Shown here: one piece after another, positions 21,843-31,715 of the stretch
How the letters are laid out: the number at the start of each line of letters is the position of its first letter
Position numbering within the stretch: the first letter of the stretch is position 1
NCBI GenBank assembly: GCA_026018925.1
Contig: JAKSZU010000006.1
Coordinates: 189,607,449-189,671,448, forward strand
Source: Tupaia tana
Lineage: Eukaryota > Chordata > Mammalia > Scandentia > Tupaiidae
Length of the DNA: 64,000 bases
Reading direction: 5' to 3'
Program-made: the position numbers and the translations under genes
Notes under the pieces: model-generated
The model's input: the letters and a program-made list of their open reading frames with translations, nothing else
Told to the model about the DNA's origin: nothing
Database searches by the model: none

Positions 21843-22642
21843 CCAGTCAAAATGTCTAAGATTAAAAAAAACAAAAAATGATAAGTGTTGGCGGGGGTGT
21901 GGTGAAAGGGGAACTCTCTTACACTGCTGGTGGGAATGTAAATTGGTCCAACCACTGTGGAGAATAATTTGGAGATTCCTCAAAAATCTACAAATAGATC
22001 TACCATATGATCCAGCAATCCCATTCCTTGGTATATCTACCATATGATCCAGCAATCCCATTCCTTGGTATCTACCCAAAGGACAGAAGAATTCATTGGA
22101 AAAGTGCTTGCTCATCGATGCTTATTGCGGCACTATTCACGATTGCAAAGTCATGGAACCAACCCAAATGCCCCCTTATGGAGGAATGGATTGAAAAACT
22201 GTGGCACATATACTCCATGGAATACGACTCGGCCATAAAAACCAACAAAACCCTGGTTTTTGACAGAAAGTGGAAAAAAATGGAAGATTTACTACTGAGT
22301 GAGGCAAGCCAGGCTATGAAGGAGAGACATTGTATGACCTCACTTAACATATACCGAATGTCTGCATTCTATGACTGAAACTGATTGACTAACGGTTCTA
22401 CAAACACAAGAGATAGGTGTGACTGTCAGGTGAGATGTATGTGGAGGAGTGGGGCCTAAAGAAGGACATTTGGAGAAGGGATACGGAGGTAGAACATTGA
22501 CGGGCTGGGGAATTGTGGTGTCATCGGTTGAAGATATTTTGATCAATGGGACTGGGGAGAAATGTTCACATATTGAAATGCTCACATTGTAAGCTAAACA
22601 ATGTGATTAAATGTATACACAAAAAATAAATAAATAAATAAA
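21843..22642 (+). mobile_element. 5'-truncated L1 nested in ORF2 of another L1
   Basis: Starts in the late ORF2 region and includes the Cys/His knuckle ([19 protein letters not shown]), the ORF2 end near 22378, the 3' UTR and an AAAT tail (22620-22642). The host L1 reading 'ggttcaatata' breaks off at its left edge and resumes after its tail. A short TSD-like 'caagacc' is present on both sides. Its final ORF2 frame (22072-22378) is open, so it is less decayed than the host. Confidence 0.93.
21998..22071. repeat. 37-bp tandem duplication
   Basis: Two exact, adjacent 37-bp copies (21998-22034 and 22035-22071) inside the nested L1's ORF2. The unit is not a multiple of 3, so it shifts the frame. 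Confidence 0.97.
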
Positions 22643-25054
22643 TGCAAGACCATAAATGTAATACACGACATTAACAGAAAGAAAGATAAAAACCATATGA
22701 TCATCTTAATTGATGCAGAGAAGGCATTTGATAAAATACAACATCCTTTTATGATTAAGACTCTCAGTAAGATTGGTATAAAAGGGTCATTTCTGAACAC
22801 AATAAAAGTAATCTATGAAAAACCTACAGCTAACATTGTACTGAATGGAGAAAAGCTGAAAGCTTTTCCTCTGAAAACAGGTAATAGGCAAGGCTGCCCA
22901 CTTTCTCCACTGCTCTTTAATATAGTACTAGAAGTCTTAGCTATTGCAATCAGAGAAGAGAACAATATTAAAGGCATTCGAATAGGCAAAGAAGAGTTGA
23001 AAATATCTTTATTTGCAGATGACATGATGGTATACTTAGAAGACCCAAAGGTATCCATGAAAAAACTTCTTGAAGTAATAAGTGAATATAGTAAGGTGGC
23101 AGGATACAAAATCAATAGCCAAAAATCTATAGCATTTCTATTTATGAACAACAAGTTGAACGAAGCCGAGCTGAAGAAAGGAATCCCTTTCACCATAGCC
23201 ACAAGGTGTATAAGATACCTAGGGATAAACCTAACTAAGAAAGTCAAAGACCTTTATAAAGAAAACTATGAAAATCTTAAAAAAGATATTGAAAGTGACA
23301 TTAAAAAGTGGAAGGACATCCCATGCTCCTGGATCGGAAGAATTAACATAATCAAAATGGCAATTCTACCCAAATTAATCTACATGTTTAATGCAATTCC
23401 AATCAAAACACCAGAAATATTCTTCACAGATCTAGAAAAGACAATCATAGAATTTGTCTGGAATCATAAAAGACCTCGTATTGCAAAAGCAATCCTGTGC
23501 AAGAAGAATGGAGTAGGAGGCATATCACTCCCTGATCCCAAGATATACTATAAAGCTGTGGTCATCAAAACAGCATGGTATTGGTATAAAAACAGACATG
23601 TGGACCAATGGAAGAGAATAGAGACTCCAGAAATAACCCCCAAAGCTTACAGCCAACTGATTTTTGACAAAGGATATCAGTCAATCCATTGGGAAAAGGA
23701 AAACCGCTTTAGTAAATAGTGCTGGAAAAGCTGGGTATACACCTGCAGAACAATGAAACTGAACCCCCATCTGTCACAATTAACAACAATCAACTCAAAA
23801 TGGATCAAAGATCTGAACCTAAGACCTCAAACAATAAACTTACTGGTGGAAAATGCTGGGGAGACTCTGGGGGACATTGGAGTAGGCAAAGACTTCTTAA
23901 ATAAGACTCCCAAAGCACAGGCAATAATCCCTAAAATAGACAAGTGGGACTATATTAGACTAAGAAGTTTCTGCACAGCAAAGGACACAGTAACACGTGT
24001 GAACCGACCACCCTCAGAATGGGAAAATATTTTTGTTAAATATGCCTCAGACAAGGGACTGATAACCAGAATACATAGGGAACTCAAGTGCCTTATGCGA
24101 AAAAAAAAATGATTAACCCAATTAAAAGATGGGAAAATGAGCTGAACAAAAGTCTCTCTAAGGAAGACATATGAACAGCCAAAAAGCATATGAGGAAATG
24201 CTCAACATCCCTCATCATAAGGGAGATGCAGATAAAAACTACAATGAGATACCACCTAACCCCTGTCAGAATGGCAAAGATTAAGAATATAAAAAGTGAT
24301 AAGTGTTGGCGGGGATGTGGTGAAAAGGGAACCCTCCTACACTGTTGGTGGGAATGTAAACTAGTTCAACCACTGTGGAGAACAATATGGAGGTTCCTCA
24401 AAGATCTACAAATAGAACTACCATTTGATCCAGCAATCCCACTTCTGGGTATTTACCCAAAAGACAGGAGAACGCTCAGTCAGAAAAGTGCTTGCACATC
24501 AATATTTATTGCAGCATTATTCACAATTGCCAAGACATGTAACCAACCTAAATGTCCACAAACTGATGAATGGATCAGAAAAAGTATGGTATATATACTC
24601 TATGGAATACTACTCAGCCATAAAAATAACAAGACCCTGGAATTTGATAGAAAGTAGTCAGATATGGAGGATCTATTACTGAGTGAAGTAAGCCAGGCTA
24701 TGAAAGAAAGATATTGTATGTATCCACTCAATATATACCGACTATCTGCACTCTATGGTAGAGAGCGAAAAATTGGAGGACATAAAAGCAGTGAAGGTAC
24801 TTAACGAGAATAGGACAGTGTGGAATGGGGGAAGTGAAGAGAAGAGGAGAGAGAAAGATAGCAAGAGAACAATAGAGAGGCAGGACTTTAGTGAGAAACA
24901 GATATGGCTTATTACCTGTTGATGTTGACATGTATAGTATTCTCAACTGGATTGGTCTGAGAAGTATTTCATGATGGGTAAAGTCTTTTTACAAGCAAAA
25001 TGAGAAATAATGATTAACTGTTTTAAAAAATAAATATAATAATAATAATAATGA

Positions 25055-25240
25055 TGATTGGGAAAAACATAGAAAAGATATTGAATGATGAAGCGGGGAG
25101 ATTAATGTCTCTGTATTGACTAATATGCATGGCATTCCCTTTTGAAAAAGCAATGTAATACACTGTAAAGTTATATGTAATCCAATGTAATATAAAGACG
25201 ATTATGATGATAATAAAAATAAATAAAAAATAAAAAAAAA
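25055..25240 (+). other. Segment between two A-rich tails of the L1
   Basis: About 190 bp after the first L1 tail and before the second A-rich tail and TSD. It only weakly resembles other L1 3' ends here. It is either transduced 3' flanking DNA or a decayed second L1 end. Confidence 0.45.
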
Positions 25241-25649
25241 GAATGAGAGACAGAGAAAAAGAGAGAAACAAACACCCTCGACAGGATCTCACACTGTGAT
25301 TCTCTATCTGCCTGACTCTTTAGCCTTCTTAGCCAGCCAGGATCAAGGGCCTGTCATGTAAAGGGTGACTGGGAGACTAAACCCATGACTTTTATGTGGA
25401 CTCAGCTTTGCTTGAGTACCACGTAACTGCTGTATAACTAAGCTGGCCCTGAAGGTCGTAACATTAATTACTATATGTTATGACTTCTAAATTGCTCTGG
25501 TCTATGTAATTTCTGTTTTATTCTGTCAATTGAATACTATTTAATTTTTTACTCCAACCATCTAGTCATTCAACATCTTCATCTTCACAGATAAGAAAGA
25601 GAAAGCACTGGAGCATAAGAAAATGAAAAGGTAAGTTCAGATTCATGGA

Positions 25650-26210
25650 AGAATTGTATACTGGGATACCTAAACCACTGTACTGGGCACCTATGGTGTT
25701 GTAGGTATTATGAGTTCAGGAGATTGACAATGAGAAGTACCCTGCCCCTGTGAGGTATACAATCAAGCTAGATGAGTGAGTCACATAATAAAATAATAAC
25801 AAGATTAAAGAATCAATTCAAGTTAATGAGTTATAGGGAGTAGATAAAGTAGGGGAATGACATGAAGAGATCAGGATTATGGTATGTTAGAGACTGTGCC
25901 AATGAGAGCTTGCTGAGTAATTCTATTTGCATAAGAACCAAGCCACCAAAAAACATGTATTACAGGCCTAGAGAACATCAAGATTTGTGGCCTGAAGTGA
26001 GAATGGTAGGTTGTTAGAGGCGCAGTAATAACAATGAGACTAATGTGGACAGAGCAAAGGGAAGAGAGTAGGAGAAGGATGTTCTAGAAAGTGGAAACCA
26101 GATCATGATGGGGCTTGGGTACCAGTCCAAGGTATTCAGAGTTTATTCTGATTGAAATCAAAGCCACTGGACAACTTTAACAAGGAGAGAGATTTAATTT
26201 TATTTATTTA
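25650..26210 (+). mobile_element. Ancient mammalian-wide repeat
   Basis: Degenerate 'actgggcacctatggtgttg', 'aagtaccctgcccctgtgag' and later 'ccagatcatgatggggcttg', then 'gtttattctgattgaaatca', in the order of a common ancient mammalian repeat that I cannot name confidently. Confidence 0.5.
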
Positions 26211-26430
26211 TTTAAAGGACTATTTTGAGCCATTCATTCACAGAGGTCAGCATGCATATCCCTCTGCAGCAGAAATGGATGCCAGCATATTATCTATTTT
26301 GTTGGGTTGGGGAAGAAAGCCTCTTGAAATATTCATGTCTCCACCAACAAAATATAGAACACTACTTGTGTAGAGTGTAAGAGCTTCAATTGCCATTCAA
26401 ACAACTTCAATAAAACATGAACTACTGTGT

Positions 26431-26467
<37 letters not shown>

Positions 26468-27234
26468 GATGTGTGTCATTTAAAAATTCATTTTAACACA
26501 ATTTAGGCTTAACAGTTTTAAAATGTAACAAGAAATGTAGTAAATGTGTTGATTACTCCTGGGACATTTTTATTAACCAACTATAAATATTCTGTCATTT
26601 TAGAGTAGTTTTGGTTGTTTATTTTTAAGATCTGGTTCTTAAAGTTGAATTAAAAACAGACTGAAGCAATTAGAATAAAAATAAAAATCATACACACCTG
26701 AGAATTTTACTAAATCTCAACAGCTTTCGAAGCTTATTCTAGTTTTATTTCTTACTCCTCCACATGAAAGTAGAAATTACTGGCACAAAAAATGTAAGGA
26801 CTATCTTCTGTGCCTCTAGAGTCACTAAAGCCACTATAAACTGGAATGTTTCAGAAGCAAACTAGAGTTGCTTTCAGCTAATTTTCTTGCAGATGTCTAG
26901 CCTGAGTGGGTAGTTTCATTTTAATGCTAAAGAGGAGAAATTAAGTGACTTTCTAAAGGTCAACAAGGATAAAGAAAAAAGAATACAGAATAGTGAATAA
27001 ATATTCCAAGTTTTTACATTAATCTTTCATTGACTTGATCAGTGATTTATATCATCTAGTTACAAAGCTGTGTAAAGCATAACAAAAGCCCCTGACAGAA
27101 TATTGTAATTTCACTTTTAATGTGATTTTTCTTATGCAGATATTGGTAAGCTATTTGGTGTGGTACATGAGGAAGAACACAGAGGGGTAGAGATAAGCAA
27201 CAGAAGACCTCAGTGACAGCCTGCTACACCATTT
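26211..27234. other. Unassigned sequence with (TG)n
   Basis: No gene or transposon recognised apart from the TG microsatellite. Confidence 0.5.
26425..26463. repeat. (TG)n microsatellite
   Basis: About 18 TG units with one GA interruption. Confidence 0.95.
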
Positions 27235-27650
27235 ACTAGCTGTTAAGTTTGGATAAGGTTTTGTTCTCCCAAAGTTTCATGTTCTGAAATTTGGTGTTGG
27301 GAAGTGGTGATAATTGTGTGATCACATCATAGAGGCAACAGTCTCACCAATAAATTAAGGACATCTCACAAGATGGAGGAGAAAGTCCTTGCTCTCAGGA
27401 AAGGCTGTTAGTTCAGAGGAAAGCTGGGTGTTGTAAAAGAGAGAGCTTTCAGCAACTCGCTCGCTCTCTCTCTCTCTGCACACGCCTGACATCTTATTTC
27501 TTTCAACTGTGTTGTGAGCCAGCTCTATGTCAGCCTTATGCCTCTGGACTTTCCAGTCACCAGAATTGTGAATCAATAATCCTTTATTTCTTTATTAATT
27601 ATCCAATCTCAGGTATTTATGTTAGCACCACAGTAACAGTTAAGACACTA
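27235..27650 (+). mobile_element. MST/MLT1A-like MaLR LTR
   Basis: Sense landmarks: 'gttctcccaaagtttcatgt', the pyrimidine block 'cgctcgctctctctctctct', and the terminal 'attatccaatctcaggtatt' with '...gttagcaccacagtaaca'. Solo LTR-like, no internal region. Confidence 0.8.
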
Positions 27651-27667
27651 GCTCTGGTAGAGCAGAG

Positions 27668-27901
27668 TTGTTAGTGTGGCAGATTTTATTTTCCAAGATG
27701 ATGGTAGCAAGGTGTCTAGTTCCATACGTTCTTTTTGCAAAGAGATCTTGGCATGCCTCACTCTGAGAGATATAAAGGCCTATGCTTTCTTATTTGAATC
27801 AGTGCAGAAAACGTGGCTCTCAGGAAATTGATGCTAAAAGACTTTTGAGGTTAGGTGGTAAAAAGTCATATCCTTCGTGCTTGATGATTGCCCTCACCCT
27901 T
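27668..27901 (+). mobile_element. MLT1 LTR fragment
   Basis: 'tgtggcagattttattttcc', 'gagatcttggcatgcctcac' and 'ggttaggtggtaaaaagtca' follow the 5' half of an MLT1 LTR. It is cut off at both ends by the 17-bp direct repeats. Confidence 0.65.
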
Positions 27902-27914
27902 GCTCTGGTAGAGC

Positions 27915-28010
27915 AGAGCTAGTATCTTAATCTGTCACTGTGTTGCTAACAGAAATACCTGAGACTGGATAATTAATAGAGAAATATTTTGTAGTTCAGT
28001 GGATGATGAT
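27915..28010 (-). mobile_element. MaLR LTR end, antisense
   Basis: 'tgttgctaacagaaatacct' and 'gagactggataatt' are the reverse complement of an MST-like LTR end. It points tail to tail with the LTR at 27235. Confidence 0.7.
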
Positions 28011-28574
28011 AGACAGCAAAGAACTAATAATAATCAAAATAAAAAGTCAAACAATTGTGACTTTTTTATTTGACTGAGCTATAAATTTATTTACTTGTCT
28101 AAATAAGTAGGCATAAATTATTCTCATATACAAAAAGAGATGGACTACCTATTTCATTACTTCTGTTAGCTAGAATGTTTTATATCCATTATAAAAGACG
28201 TGTGCACACTCACAATGATAGATCACACTGTGATCCCTTTTCACACTGTGAACCCTTTCCCCAACCCTCTAGATTGCCAAGATCTTGGACACACACTCAT
28301 AGACCCAACATGCTTTCCAACGAACTCAGGGATCTACATCTGCAGTTGACTATGAGGCTTCAAGTACTGCAGTTGGATTTGTCAGGAACTGGCTATCCAG
28401 GCTGTGCCATATCTGTTGGCATTTACATGAATAATACTAACCTTGGAATTTCTAAAGAGGCTCTCAGAACAAGATGGCCAACAGGAAGCAAAGGAGATAC
28501 AAGTGTTGGAGTAGAGCATGATGGAAGGCTGCAACTTTCACATTCATCTCAAAATAGCATACCTCACCAACACT
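28011..28574. other. Unassigned, possible very old SINE
   Basis: 28195-28390 has SINE-1-like words in antisense ('ccaagatcttggacacacac', 'acccaacatgctttcc') and may be a strongly decayed copy. A 133-codon frame here (28175-28576) is not supported as a gene. Confidence 0.35.
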
Positions 28575-28760
28575 GATTCATTTAATAAAGGTCTACTAGG
28601 CACATAGTTTCTACATGTATCTCATTTTTCTTGCTCTGAGAAGACAAAAACGAAAGCGACACAAACTCAATCACTGCCCTCAAGGACCTTATGTTTCTAG
28701 TTCAGGAAGAAAAACATTCAAATGAAACAACATGTCAAATTTCTGTAAAGAAAGAATATG
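28575..28760 (+). mobile_element. Ancient mammalian-wide repeat fragment
   Basis: 'aggtctactaggcacatagt' and 'cactgccctcaaggacctta' resemble the same family as at 25650. Confidence 0.45.
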
Positions 28761-28846
28761 TAATGTAAATACATTATATAATTATATACTAGATGTTTGT
28801 CTTCGTGGCAAAGAATAGTTTATTGTTATCAAATTAATATCTTCTT

Positions 28847-29111
28847 GGGACCAGCAGTTAGCGTAATGGATATGTCGCTGGACTCCCACGTAGTCGACCA
28901 CGGTTCGCGTCCCGGACCCGGTGGCTTAAACTCACGCCGGGTGCGTGTGCGTGCGTGCCCAAGATCCCAAGAGGAGAATGGAGGAGAAGGGATTGCGGCA
29001 TGGCCATCCCCCCTGGGGAGTGATTTCTCGCTTTCTATCTCTCTGTCTCTCTCTGCCTGTCTGGCGAGCGCACGCGCCCTATAGCAAAAAAAAACTCTCC
29101 AAAAAAAAAAA
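28847..29111 (+). mobile_element. SINE-1, young, exact 16-bp TSD
   Basis: CpG-rich, near-consensus copy with a good box A region and B box 'ggttcgcgtccc'. The exact TSD 'aaattaatatcttctt' lies at 28831-28846 and 29112-29127. Among the best candidates for a late insertion. Confidence 0.98.
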
Positions 29112-29127
29112 AAATTAATATCTTCTT

Positions 29128-29727
29128 GAGCCAATGGCTGTCTTCATTTGTAGTTGAATGTAGTCATGTGTCTGAGTTCAGGTCCGGGGACTAATAGCGA
29201 AAGGGAAAGGTGCCGTTTTCAGCACTAAGCCATGACCTTCCCCTAGGACCTGGTTGGTTAACACAAACAACAAATGTTTAAAAGGTAGGTATAAATGATG
29301 GCAAAGCTCAAGTAACCAAAACGGCCTTACCATTTCCCCCAGCTTGACTTACTTCAGGTGGGTTTAAATGGTTTTCTTCCTGATTAGGGGTCCCTAATCT
29401 CCCTTTCTTTAGAGCCTTTTAACCTAGATAACTTACAAGCACCAATGTTTCCTCAATTATTTTGACATGTAAATCTCCTACAATGAGGAGTGTCTTTCTC
29501 AAGCCATCCTTTAAGCCATCCTTTAGAAATGTAATCATCAAGAAAGATAAAGCCCCTATCTCTCAGTCTCTAAAGGAAAGTAAGAGCATAACTTCAAAAA
29601 GCACCAATTAGTAAATGCAAATATCTTAACCACATTGACCAGCTGCCTAATGTCCTCCAGTGCTTCTCCACCAGCTTATCCTAGTGGTTAAATGATCATT
29701 GTTGACTTTCCTTTCAAAAAGTTGAGT
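29128..29727. other. Unassigned sequence
   Basis: No gene recognised. A 12-bp direct repeat 'aagccatccttt' occurs twice at about 29501-29525. Confidence 0.5.
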
Positions 29728-29995
29728 TTGGATCAGTGACACTGTGGTTAAGGCAGCTGGATCCCACATGACCAATTGCGTGGTCCTGAGTCTCAGACCC
29801 AGCAGCTTGAAAAACACGATGGGTGCATGTATGAGCATGCCCAAAATCCCAAGAGGGGAAAGGAGGAGAACAGATTTCAGATTTCCGTGACATAGTCATC
29901 CCCCTGAGGGGGTAAAAGGGGAAGTAGTTTCTCACTTTCCCTCTTTATCTCTTTCTTTCTTTCTCCATCAGGCAAGCACACATGCTCTATATCTT
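29728..29995 (+). mobile_element. SINE-1, old copy
   Basis: Complete order of landmarks with a diverged head ('gcgtggtcctgagtctcaga'). The tail grades into an AT repeat (29998-30047). Confidence 0.88.
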
Positions 29996-31454
29996 TCTGA
30001 TATATGTGATATGTATGATATATATAATATGATATATGTATATATCAAGAAAAAATAAAAGAAAAAGAAAAAAGAAGGAAAAAAAGAAGTTGAATTATTT
30101 CACTTTCCCCTATTACAACACACACTTATTGATTTAGTCTTAAATAAGTACTTTTTTTGCCAATTTTACTAGCTTGTAAGAATTTTTCTATGAGAGAATG
30201 AAACCTGAATCTCTATGTCACCTTATGAATTCTATACATTATGTATAAAATATTACTTTAGACTTGTCCTAAATGAAAAAAGATTGTGTTTGAATTATTA
30301 TGAAATTTGGAACTTTTCAACTAGAGCAATTAAATTTACATTAAAATAATTCCTACAATGAAAACTTCCTGAAAACAAAGAATCCTTTTTTTTCTTATTC
30401 ATCATTACTTTTCTATATTGTGACAACACAGATGGAGAAGAAACAAAATCTAATCTTGGGGAGTCAGGAAAACTTAGTGTAAAATAACATTGGTACAAAA
30501 CCTTAGTAAGAAGTAATTTTAAAAGACATGATGCTCTCTAAATAGGGATCAGCACATGGAAAACCGAGGTGACCATGATATTACAAAACAAAAACTAATT
30601 CTTAACTATAATCGGGTTCCGTAAAATCAAAGATTTTGAATTGATGCCACATTATCAAATAGGAACTAGATTTCAACAGTTGAATTTTTCTGCTATTGGT
30701 GATGAATTTTAAGCTTATCCAAGGAAGTAAATGTTTACTGGGCCAAAATGAGAGAAAAAAAAATACTAGGATTCAAAATCAGAAAATTGAGCAAATCCAG
30801 GCACTAGTGGGAATGTAATTTTAAGAACATCTAAATTAATAACTAGGCAGAAGCAGATATCTATGTCAATATATACTATTCGGGAATACACTGATCACAG
30901 ATACTAGCTAGAAAAATATAGTTGGTTATTGTACTAGTGCAAGAGAACTAGAAAAGTTTAAATTGTTACATGATGGTGAAGGGAAGGAGTCAGAAGAAAC
31001 AGTCTACAGAACTCTGTGATCAATAGACTCCAAGAGATCGAACAGAAAAAATATCCACTGGGACTCAGGTTATGGAGTTTAGTCTAGGTAAATAATAGAT
31101 CATTCATTTACTGAAAATGAATTTAAAAGGAAGCCAGTTTGGGTAAAAACTGACCGTATTATTTAGGGTATAGTAAATTTTAAAATTTTTACGGTATATG
31201 TAGGTGGAAGTTCAAGTTCTAGACAAATTAGGAGAGGGTATGATGCACCCTGCCAAGAACTGAGGTGTTAGAAAATGTGTTATTAATGAAATAGGAGAAG
31301 CAGGGCACACAGTGGGCTCCAGAGGCCATCATCAGTTGAAAATGAGTATATGATCCACCAAAAGCAAAGACCTCTGATCTTCAGAACACAGGGAAGGAAT
31401 AACAGCCAGAGGAGCTTGTTAAGGCTCATGGAAATTTGTATAAGGTCATAAGGC
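29996..31454. other. Unassigned AT-rich sequence
   Basis: Contains ATATAT and A/G-rich low-complexity patches up to about 30090. Nothing else is recognised. Confidence 0.5.
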
Positions 31455-31715
31455 AGGGCCAGCCCAAGTCTGGTGATTAAGATGACTGGGTCTCCCAATG
31501 CCAACTGTGCCGTTTGAATCTCGGATCCAGCAGTTTGACAAACATGCTGGGGGCGTGTACCTATGTGCCCAATATCTCAAAAAGAGGCCAAGGAATCAAG
31601 TGTGACCATAATCTGCTGGGTAGGAGTGCTTTCTCATTTTTCCGCCTTGTCTCTCTCCAGTTCTCTGGTGTCCAGTGAGTGCACACACCCTTTAGCAAAA
31701 ATAAATAAATAAATA
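31455..31715 (+). mobile_element. SINE-1, very old
   Basis: 'gtttgaatctcggatccagc' (B box) and the end 'acaccctttagcaaaaat' are clear. AAAT tail. Confidence 0.85.

Larger units (their letters stand above)
21571..24780 (+). pseudogene. L1 ORF2 (reverse transcriptase part), broken
   Basis: In life ORF2p nicks DNA and reverse-transcribes L1 RNA in the nucleus; this copy cannot. Only the part from early reverse transcriptase onward is present. The upstream RT block ([28 protein letters not shown]) lies before 21836 and is separated by the nested L1. The longest intact piece is 22697-23719 (340 codons). It holds the first catalytic Asp in [10 protein letters not shown] (codon 6), [14 protein letters not shown] (62-75) and the FADD active-site motif at 23012-23023. 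An in-frame TAG at 23717-23719 sits where L1 ORF2 normally has Trp. Later defects are a frameshift in the A-run at 24100-24109, a TGA at 24172-24174 and another frameshift near 24574-24583. The C-terminal Cys/His knuckle ([19 protein letters not shown]) is still readable near 24305-24361. The endonuclease and ORF1 are absent. Confidence 0.95.
21555..25240 (+). mobile_element. 5'-truncated L1, host of a nested L1
   Basis: A single L1 insertion bounded by the exact TSD 'gaatgagagacaga' (21541-21554 and 25241-25254). It starts inside the ORF2 reverse-transcriptase region and runs through the ORF2 C-terminus, 3' UTR and an AAT-rich tail near 25030-25050. About 190 bp of further sequence ending in a second A-rich tail lie before the TSD, a possible 3' transduction. 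A younger L1 at 21843-22642 splits it. Confidence 0.9.
21506..25450 (-). mobile_element. Old SINE-1-like element split by an L1
   Basis: Its tail side lies at 21506-21554 and the rest at 25241-25450. The end at 25425-25450 ('aactgctgtataactaagct' then 'ggccct') is the antisense tRNA-like head. The 14-bp duplication made by the L1 lies inside it. The body differs from SINE-1 ('ggatctcacactgtgattct'), so it may belong to an older relative. Confidence 0.6.

Noticed and set aside
22813-23247. 144-codon minus-strand frame
   Set aside because: Antisense shadow of the L1 ORF2 reverse-transcriptase region.
25625-25640. Strong 5' splice-site match ('aaaaggtaagttcag')
   Set aside because: No acceptor-bounded open segment precedes it; isolated donor-like words are frequent.
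26186-26400. Another SINE-1 copy
   Set aside because: The TTTATTTATTTA start recalls a SINE tail, but the body and B box landmarks are absent.
28175-28576. 133-codon open frame
   Set aside because: Partly overlaps a SINE-like decayed stretch and an ancient repeat edge; no motif or splice evidence.
28847-28930. Functional tRNA gene
   Set aside because: The head looks tRNA-like with box A/B sequences but cannot form a complete cloverleaf with acceptor pairing, and it continues into the SINE body.
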